Part shown: positions 46,501-57,314 of the stretch, piece by piece
Layout: the number at the start of each line of letters is the position of its first letter
Numbering within the stretch: the stretch's first letter is position 1
Assembly: GCA_951217055.1 (NCBI GenBank)
Contig: OX578277.1
Location: forward strand, 106,896,119-106,960,118
Origin: Gerris lacustris
Taxonomy: Eukaryota; Arthropoda; Insecta; Hemiptera; Gerridae
Direction: 5' to 3'
DNA: 64,000 nt
Notes under the pieces: model-generated
The model's database searches: none
Seen by the model: the letters and a program-made list of their open reading frames with translations, nothing else
Told to the model about the DNA's origin: nothing
Translations under genes and position numbers: made by a program

Positions 46501-49500
46501 TACAGTACGTGATAGGATGCGAGGAAGCTATGTGCCACACCAATTGGCAGTCTATGTTAAGTTTCTAATGAAAAGGTTTTTAATGTTGTTGCATTTGTCT
46601 ACTGAGTTTCAATATTTGCTATAACATTTTCTCAAGAAAGACATAAGTGCACACTTTAATTAAGCATATTTTACTGGATATTTTCATTCTCTATTCATAC
46701 ACCTAGAGTGACGCCTAACGTATCTACGCCATATTGAACTCAACAAGTAACTGTTGGGTTAAACCACTACCAAGGATTGGGGAAAAACAGGGTGCCCGGT
46801 TTTTTTTCTCCACTTTAGGAAATTATGTAAAAATTAATTCCAATGAAGACAGCACTCTATCTCGATCAAAAGAAGGGCGGATTAAATGAATTTCCTGTCG
46901 CAGTTGGGCTTATATGAGTGTACTATTGCAGAAGAAGAGGACGATTCTCTTGTGTGCGACATTGTCCTAAACTGAGTTAAGGACAAAACTGTTTTAAGGA
47001 TTTTTTTTAACAATACTTATATGTATTGTTATTCGTACACCCGTGGGGTAAAACCGGGTTTTTGTACCTGGTGATTATAAAAAGCATAAAAAAATATTGT
47101 GTTAATATTAAAGCAACAAAAGAATAATATGGTATAAATGAATGAATAAGGCAACTGATAAACTTTGTTTTGTTGATCTGTTACTAATAGCAATGATTTT
47201 ATTACAGATTACAGATTAGGTACCCGGTTTTGTCCGACTCTCCCCTATCAATTAAGCAAAAGTTAAAGAGCGCAGACGGTTTAAAGTAATCTGGGGCTAT
47301 CTGCAGGCTACTTTCGATAAACTATAAAAGTTTCATACAAATCAGAATAAGTACTTTTGAAGCTATAAGTGTAAATTAATGTATGTTTGTGCGCATGTGA
47401 AAGAGAAACAAATGAGCGTAGAAAGCTGAAACTAATATGGGACCAACAATGGGCTAATTATGGCCTACCACCCAAATTCCATTAAAATTAGACGAGTAGT
47501 TTTTAAGATACGTTGGTTCTCAAAAATTGAACGACAGACAGACAGAAACGGAACCGAAAATGATCCCTAAATCCCCGAAAATGATGACGTCTGCAAAGGA
47601 TTTCTGTCTTGGAATTTTTGAAATCGGAGACCTAAAATTGTTTTGTTCTTCAGAACGATCACATAGCTTCCGTTACCTTCGGTAAGCTTGGAACCAAAAT
47701 TAAAACAATTTTGAAAGATTAAAAAAACGGGGTAAACAATTAAATAAATTAGACAATATTGGCTTGTAAAAGCATAAAATCAATAAAGAACGTACGGATA
47801 GGATGCAAGGAAGCTATGTGCCACAGCAAATACCAGTCTATTTACATAAATTAAAGTATCAATTTAGCATTCAGATGTGTAGTTTTTAAGATTCGTTGGT
47901 TCGCAAAAATTGAACGACAGACAAACACGGAACCAAAAATGTTCCCTGATGTCTGAAACGTATTTCTGTTTTTGAATTTTTGAAATCAGTGACGTCAAGA
48001 TTTTTCGTTCTTCAGACGACGTTCGCATAGCTTATGTTAACTTCGGTAAGCTCGGAAGAAAAATAAATATTTGAGAAAATTTAATTTCTCAGAAGCAATT
48101 TCCGATGAGTGTATGGTACTCTCCAAACAATGCCAAAGCTTCCGTAAGTTTGGAAGCAATACATTACTTAATGTCTCAACCAGTTACTTAATGTCTCAAC
48201 CAGTTACTTAATGTCTCAACCAGTTACTTAATGTCTCAACCAGTTACTTAATGTCTCAACCAGTTACTTAATGTTTCAACCAGTTACTTAATGTCTTAAC
48301 AAGTTACCTAATGCCTCAAACGGATATCTTTCTTAGAATATTTGAATTCTGAGACATAAAACTTGCAGAATAATCATAGTATTTGTTACATTTGGTCAGC
48401 TCGGAGGAAAAATCTTTAAGAAATTTTAAATTATGGAAGAATACGTTACCACTTGCAACCAGCCAATGATTTTGCATCCTGTCTCCAAATCGCAGCCACA
48501 GCAACATGATTCGACCACAAAGCGACTCGATACTGTAAATAACATATCAACATACATCATTAATTATTCATTCAATATAGAAATAAATTACGTAAATTTA
48601 GTAAAAAAAACACAAAATAGTATGTTTGAAAATCATAGAAAAAAAATGTCTTATTTCTTCTACACAGCTTGAGTTTGTTTTATAATACAACAATAGTTAT
48701 TATTATAATGTTTAGTGCAATCATTTTAGTTTTTCCAATCCTTTCTGAAAAACATATTGAAAATTGGCAACGAGGTCGCGTTAATGTTCAAGGGCAAAGG
48801 TCGACGAATTAGATTTTTTGCGAATATCTTGCTTCCTACACCAATCAAGGTGGTTATCAATACTAAAAATAACAAAATTTCCCACAAAAAAATATCTCAT
48901 TCATTTTATACGTACAATGAACGGTTTACGGAATATTGGGCGAAGAATATCTAAGAATATTTTGTATCCGTCGCCGCACCACTTTTTACGTATTTTTACA
49001 CATATCTCGCTTCCTATAGCTCGGAGACAAATTAATGTGATTAATAAATTTACCACAAAAAATGGTCTCATTAATTTATTTACGTACAACGAACTGTTTA
49101 GCAAAAAGCTCTATCATACTATAAGTTGATAGAGATAAGATAGTGTTTGTTTCTGCACGACTTTTTACGTTTTTTTGCGAATAGCTCGCCTTTTCTGGCT
49201 CGGAGACCAATTGAGGGTCAGATTAAAATAGGAGATGATAAAATTTGACACAGGAAACGTTATGGTCATTTTCTACTTACAACAAACTGTTTGGATAATA
49301 AAGTGTTCCGAAGTTTCCGCACAAGGCGTAACATCGACCAATATCTTTGGCAATTCCCCGAGGAAAAATTACCTTTACCTCCAGAATGGTAGAAAATGGA
49401 ACTTTCTTCCCTAGTTTACAGGGAGGAAAGTTACTCATTGCACCCGGTCGGGTTAAACAGGGAGTAATGAAAAATAAGGGAATCATGAACTCTCATGAGT

Positions 49501-52500
49501 CCCTCCAGTGTTGCCCTAGATAAAGTACAAGTAAATAAGGTTGATGCCAGGGGTATCCAACTCCACTATTTTTGAGATGTTAGACCACTAGCGCTGGTCT
49601 AGCTGTTTAGCGGTTAAAATTGTAAACAACTTATAATCTTTTGTCATTCCTCGAATTCTAAGATATAAAAAAATACTGGTTGTTAGACATTTGTAATATT
49701 TTGTAAATAAAGAAAATAATAAAACGAGCCTCGGTGGCTCTAGATGATGCGCGATTGCTTCGAGTGCAAGGAATCTCGGGTTCAAATTTAGCAAACTAAC
49801 AAATTAATTTATTTCTTTGAATTAAGAAGCTCAACATCTTTTGAACGGTGTAAAAGATTTAGTTACAATTTTAACCGCTAAATAGCTCGAACAGCGGTAG
49901 TAGTCTAATACAGGTAGATAAAGTGGGGAGTTGGAAATCTTTCTGTTTAAGGATTCTATGATTGCTGGTTGATGCTAATATACATTTCATTTTAATGTCT
50001 AAATCGATATAAGGTTTGTTCCAACCATGCATTGTACCGTCTGCGGGATCGTCACGGGCATACGCAATGGATAAAAGCCGTTCCAAGCCGACTTGTGACA
50101 GTGTTTCGTACCGTACACGAAACTGTTCCAACCCCGGCAGGGATCGTTTGCGAACCATTCACTGTACCGTCCAAACGATCCTCTGACAATATCATGTACA
50201 CTTGTATGACATGCGCAGTTATGTCAATTGTCACAAATATCAACAGGAAGGTTTCCTAACTGTTAGGTTTCCTTAAATGTTTTTAATACAGTGCGAATTA
50301 TAGTCCTACGCCCGTTCCATCCTGACATGATTTTATTACAGTACAATGTTAGCGCATGCGTATAAAACCTGTCCTAAACGATTCCCGAACGATCCGCGGG
50401 ACGATACAAAGGACGGTACAAATAGCGGGGTTGGAACAAACCTATAATGTCATCTTCACACATGTCATGTAACCTCAACAATGGTTGCCATAGTGATTCA
50501 TCAGTAAAACAAACAAACAAGTTAAAAGTGAAATCATAATTTCTGAATGTAGATAAACTAATAGAGAGAGGGAGGGGGGGGGTCAATTGGTCGTCGGGGG
50601 CCTCAGGGGGCCCGGGCTGAACCAGATTTTATTTTATTTCTTTTTTTTCCTTCACATAATGTCATTAAGAACAACCTATGTATAATTACTTCATATCATA
50701 GAAATGAAGGTAGAACCATAAAATTGATTTTTACTGATTTAATAAATCAATATATTTAGTTTTGTTTTTAGTATAAAGTGATTTTTTTTTTTTATTAAAA
50801 ACATACAATTTTAATGTTTTACACATTTTATAAACGTACACTCACATTGAGTATAGTCAATCGAAACACTTAAGTTATCAACTCGTAAGTTATCATTAGT
50901 AGAACAGAACACACTTTATTTGTTCAAAATAAGTGTAGTTTACGCCAAAACCCTTATCCAAGGGGGTTAGCACAATTTATTACTGACATCCGGGTCCTGA
51001 TATAAATAATCAATGTTTTATACTGATAAGTAATGTAAACATTCCCCCGTGTTATATTTAAAAATTACATCTGGTTTATGAAGTTAAAAACGACTGAAGA
51101 TAATTTTTATATGTTTGTACTTATAACATTTATATTTTTTTTAATTATTAAAATATCATTATTACTTAACTAAAATATTGTCAGTCCAAAAATAAGTAAC
51201 TAAAGAAAGTTCCGCCAGCGAGTAAATCCACCTCTGTACGTTAGAAAAGATAGTAGATTTTCCACTCCGTTCAATTATTACAAATAGATTTAAGTTTTTG
51301 GTAATGTTGCTGTATGGTTGGAGGGGAGGGGAGATAACGGGTTTGTGAAGTTATCTGCACAGGGGGCCCGTGAAGTTATCTGCACAGGGGCCCGTGAAGT
51401 TATCTGCACAGGGGCCCGTGAAGGTTTTTGCACAGGGGCCCGTGAAGTTATTTGCACAGGGGCCTGTAAAGTTATCTGCACAGGGGCCTGTAAAGTTATC
51501 TCCACAGGGGCCCGTGAAGTTATCTGCACAAGGGCCCGTGAAGTTATCTGCACAGGGGCCCGTGAAGTTATCTGCACAGGGGCCCGTGAAGTTATTTGCA
51601 CAGGGGCCCGTAATTCCTCTCAGAGGCCCTGGTCATAATTATACAATTGTAGAGGGGTTACATTTTTCTAAATTCATGTTTCAGTATTATAAAAACTTAT
51701 TAACCCTAGAAAGCTAACCTGGAGTCAAAATGACTCCCATTTTATTTTCAACTACGAATGCACGGTGTCTGTAAAACCCGGAACTCCCACATTTTAGCTA
51801 TGCTATCTCCCACCCTTTAATGACCCTTCTACACTTCTATCAGTTTCACATTCAGATTCTAAAGAGGACATATAGTTTGTTTTTCTGCATTCACGGAGTC
51901 ATTTTGACTTCTGTTTAGTCTTACACGTAAATATTTTGTAGGTCATTTTGACGCAGAATAGTATTTTTTAGAATAGTATGTCGTGTTATTGTTTATTTTG
52001 GCATTTTAAATATTATATAACTTTTAATTCAATAATTATTTCAAATTAAAGGTAATATAATTGTAATTTATTCATTTATAAGTATAATTTTTTATATTTT
52101 TTTGTCTTTATATGTCTAAATTATATAAAGTTAATAGAATATGAATATAGTCAAATAATGGAGAAAAAATACAATGACGACATTTATCACTTGATGAAGG
52201 AAATGACCGATTATGAAAAAGAGCGTATTCGACAATAATGGTGACGGTTGTGATTTGGACCCTGATTTGAAAATAGAAAATGCCTTTTTTGATCCCATCA
52301 GCGATGATGAGGAAAATGATAAATTAATTGAAACAATTTACGAAATAGAAAAACCAAAGGGAAGGAAAGAAAAAAGTTACATAAAAAAAAGTAAATAAAA
52401 CCACTCCGGTAGATAACAATACCTGATATGTAATAGTAGTCCAGATTGAAAAACCGGAATTAAAAGGAAAAAATTGTTTTTTTATGGGAAACAAAGCACC

Positions 52501-53936
52501 CAAGTGTCCCTTCAACTAGCACTAAAACGTGTTAAAAAAATATTGTACATATTAGGCCTTTATATTTTAATAAAACTGGGTATAATAGATTAGGGAGTCA
52601 ATATGATTCAAGGTTAGTCTTAAGAGGTTAAAAAATATGGTTAGCGTTCTAGGGTTAAAACAAGTACATTTCCTTGTATAGCTCATTCATAATCCCTCCA
52701 CTAACTTTGTTAGCGTCTTTATTACCATTAACAATGCTGTCAGCCGCTCTAACAATGTTGTCAGCCGCTCTAACAATGTTGTCAGCCGCTCTAACAATGT
52801 TGTCAGCCGCTCTAACAATGTTGTCAGCCGCTCTAACAATGTTGTATGTAAAAGAGAAACAAATGAGCGCAGATGGTTAAAACTTATATGGGACCATTAA
52901 TGAGGTAATTATGACCTACCACACAAATTTCATTAAAATCGGACGAGAAGTTTTTAAGATATGTTGGTTAAAGAAAATTGTGTGAAAGACCAACAGACAG
53001 ACACGGAACCAAAAATGTTCCCTGATGTCTGAAACGGATGTTTTTCTTGGAATTCTTGAGATCAGAGACATAAAATATTTTCGTTCTTTAGAACGGTCAC
53101 ATAGCTTCCGTTGCCTTCGGTAAGCTCGGAATCAAAATCTTGCTTTTTTTTCAGCAAATTAGTTTATTGCATCATGGTAATCAATTGAACTAGCTACATC
53201 ACTCTCAATAGATAATATTGAAAGGTTTGAGAGTCATTAAATAAGTTGCTTAAACTAGGCATCGCATGGCTCTATCATTGAAGCGAGCGTATTGCAATAA
53301 AAATACTGAATATTGAAAATTGTTAATCAAGATGAATTTCATAGTTGAAGATAAGTGGAAGAGGGCAGTGTGGGGTAGAGTGGGGTTCCTAAACAAACCT
53401 ACACACAACACGACTATAAGAATCTAAACCTCCCGTAATAGCTTTTAAACTAATATTATAAATGTATCACTTTATTACTCAAATACTACTGCTTGTATCA
53501 AGTTGAAATTTTACATACTTGTTTCAATTGTACTTTAGACGATGTCATGAAGTTTTATTAAAATCGTTACGTTAGAACGTAAGATATCGGTAAAAAGGTT
53601 GTTTTCTCTATTTTAAACGTTCAGGTCCGCTTTAATATATAGTTTTAGCGATCTTTATTAATTCATAGCAGTGTCGTTGTTGGTTTTACTAAAAAATGTT
53701 ATTTGTAAAAAATGTTCGTCTCATCGAATAGGTGATGATAGAATTTTTTTTCGTCCTGAAATTCCAATTTTATATTTGAAGCTCACGTTTACGCGAGCAT
53801 TGCCTGCGAACTCTTGGACGGATCACGCTGTCCAACGAACTTAGCCTGAGTATTAGTAAAAGAAAGATGTATACCAAATTTCAACTAAATCGGTCAACTT
53901 TTACTCAAGTTATCGTCGGACACGTAAACGTTACAC

Positions 53937-53968
<32 letters not shown>

Positions 53969-56900
53969 CATGCATATTTCGTTGAATGTAAGAAGCTCGC
54001 TTACGCTCGCTTCAATTAATTTAAGCAAATTATACTTTTGTCATGGCGCTGGTTTGGAAGAAGACCGTCATAAGTGCAAAAAATTCGATTTTTGGATTAT
54101 AGTTCTAAATTACTCTAAATATTACTACCTTTTATCAGCAAGAACGTCTAAAACAATATCTCACTCAGAACCCGCTAGATAGCATTAGTGTCTTTTTCCT
54201 TTATTGGGGATCTTTCTCTTCTTCTGTGAAAGACCGTCTGATTGTCAGTTGTGATTTGACTTCCGAAGCAGGCGGTTATTGGTTTTTTTTAAAAAAAGGG
54301 ACACATCGTCCATTGAATCTTTCTTGTCTACTCGTATAAGGTAAGTTGATTTTTATGATTGTTTTGTACTAATGGTATTTGTTCCTCTTTATATCAAAAT
54401 ATTATTATTAATGACTGAAATCACATAAATTTCATTGTGACTTTTTTCCTTAAAAAGACTCTTGTTGTTATTTCGTAATATAATATGATTATGTTGTAAT
54501 AAAGTTCATTAGGACTATTTTCCTCAGATTTTATTGTCACACAAAGCCGGGCCAAAAAGACATAATAGGAAGTTGTGACTTTTTTCCTAAATAAGACTTG
54601 TTGTTATTTCGTATAATGTATGATTGTGTTGTAATAAAGTTCAAAAATTTGAACTCGAAAGGCGAAGTGGCTAAAATGGTGGATGTGATATTTTATACCG
54701 ACAACTGTGGAGGGCAGAATAAAAACCGATTTATTTTCACCATGTACCTTCATGCTGTAAGGGAACTGCCTTGTATCTGAAGTATAACTCACAAATTCCT
54801 CATTGTCGGCTACACCCAAAATGAAGGCGATAATGTCCACTCTGTGATAGAACAGCAAATCAAAAGGACTCGCAAATCTGGACCCATTTATATTCCGGAG
54901 CAATACACTACTCTGTTGCGAATGGCTAAGAAAACTGGAAAACCATACTGTGTAAAAGAGCTAGACCATGCATATTTTAATGACTTTAAAAATCTTTGTA
55001 GTCAGATGCCCTTAGATGACAAACTGATAAACACAGATGGAAAGGAAGTAAACATTTCTAAAATTCATATCCTACAGTTTAAAAAAGATACTCCACATTC
55101 ATTTTTTTACAAAAATCTGTATAGCGAAGATTTTTTTAAAGAAGTACAAGTTTCAAAACCTGAGCCAGTAACAACGCGATCCCGAAAGCAGCCGTGCTTC
55201 TCTGAGAAAAATGTGATAACTTTAATTTCTGGAGTAATGTTTTGCTTTAAACTTTTAATTTTGCTGTTTTTTTGTTTTTCTTTTAGTAAGATTTCCATTT
55301 GTATAATCTAGAATAGGACACCTCTGGACTATATTTGGTAGAATGTGAGTTAATTTGTTACGTTTTGTACATTTTTTTATGGTCTGTAAAGATTGTTGTT
55401 CCTAAAGACAATTTTAAAAAAATATTATTAAAATAGACTGCCAATTGGTGTGGCACATAGCTTCCTCGCATCCTATCCACGTTCTATATTGGTTATATGC
55501 TTTTTTTACAAGCCATTATTGTCTAATTTGTTTAATTGTTTCCCCGTTTTTTGATCTGTCAAAATTGTTTTAATTTTTTACATGAATTATAGTATCAGTT
55601 TAGCAAAAGATGAAGAGCACAGATGGCTCAAATTAATCTTGGGATATTTACGGGTTACTTTTGATAAACTTTAAAAGTTTCATTCTAATCAGATAAGTAC
55701 TTTTAAAGCTATAGGTGTAAATAGATGTATGTTTGTGCGCATGTGGAAGAGAATAAAATAAGCGCAGAAGGTTGAAACTTATATGGGACCAACAATGGGC
55801 TAATTATAACCTACCATCTAAATTTCATTAAAATCGGACGTGTAGTTTTTAAGATATGTTGGTTCGCAAAAATCGAACGACAGACCGACAGACCGACAGA
55901 CCGACGGACCGACAGACCGACAGACAGACACGGAACCAAAAATGTTCCCTGATGTCTGAAACGGATTTCTGTCTAGGAACTTTTGAAATCGGAGACCTAA
56001 AATATTTTTGTTCTTCGAAACGATCACATAGCTTCCGTTACCTTCGGTAAGCTCGGAAGCAAAAATAAACAAATATAAATGAAATGTGTCTTTTTTGAAC
56101 ATAAAAATTCTCGTTTTCAGGACAATTTTCTCTGAGAAAGAAAAATACTAACCATGATTTTTTAGGGTTTTTCCAACATTATACAAATAAAATATATAAT
56201 ATGTCTAAACAGTGCACAACACCATTGTGATGGTAGCAAAAAATTAGCTGTCTAGTATTAAAAGCGGAGTCGTTATGAGCAAATCAATTTTTTTTAAAAC
56301 TTCAAATGCTTGTCCTGTAAAGTTGACCATTCAGCACTTATGACAGTCTTCTTCCAGAGCAGCGATGTGAACGTTGTTCCAGCAGTTTTACAAAATTCAA
56401 CTATCAGAATGTTGTACTAAAGTTAAGGTATAGAGTTATTAAACGGTATTTTATACCCCCTAAGTAAAAATAGTTTTGTTACTTCATCACTAATCATGCC
56501 TTGGGGGTAAATAAATGTACCTCCAAAATGCGGAAAAACACGTTTTTAGAGGTTATATTTTCCAAAATATTCTTTAAGTACTAGGCATCGCGTGGCTCTA
56601 TCATTGAAGCGAGCGTATTCCAATAAAATACTGAATATATAAATTTGTTAATCATGATAAATGTCATAGTTGAAGATAAGTGGAAGAGGGCAGTGTGGGC
56701 TAGAGTGGGGGTACTCGGTACAAAGCATTACTTCCTAAACAAACCTACACGTATCACGAATCACGACTATAAAAATCTTAACCATTAATAGCTTTTAAAC
56801 AATTATTATAAATGTATCACTTCATTACTCAAATACTACTGCTTGTATCAAGTTGAAATTTTACATACTTGTTTCAATTGTACTTTAGACGATGTACATG

Positions 56901-57283
56901 AAGTTTTATTAAAATCGTTACGTTAGAACGTAAGATATCGGTAAAAAGGTTGTTTTCTCTATTATAAACGTTTAGGTCCGCTTTAATAGTTTTAGCGATC
57001 TTTATTCATTCATAGCAGTGTCGTTTTTGGTTTTACTAAAAAATGTTATTTGTAAAAAATGTTCGTCTCATCGAATAGATGATGATAGAATCTTTTCCCG
57101 TCCTGAAATTCCAATTTAATTTTTGAACCTCTCGTTTACGCGAGCATTGCGCGCGAACTCTTGGGCGGATCACGCTGTCCAACGAACTTAGCCTGAGTAT
57201 TAGTAAGAGGAACATGTATACCAAATTTCAACTAAATCGGCCTACTTTTACTCAAGTTATCGTCGGACACGTAAACGTTACAC

Positions 57284-57314
<31 letters not shown>

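Noticed and set aside
51290..51717. 100 to 115-codon repeat frames on both strands
   Set aside because: Produced by the 24-bp minisatellite.
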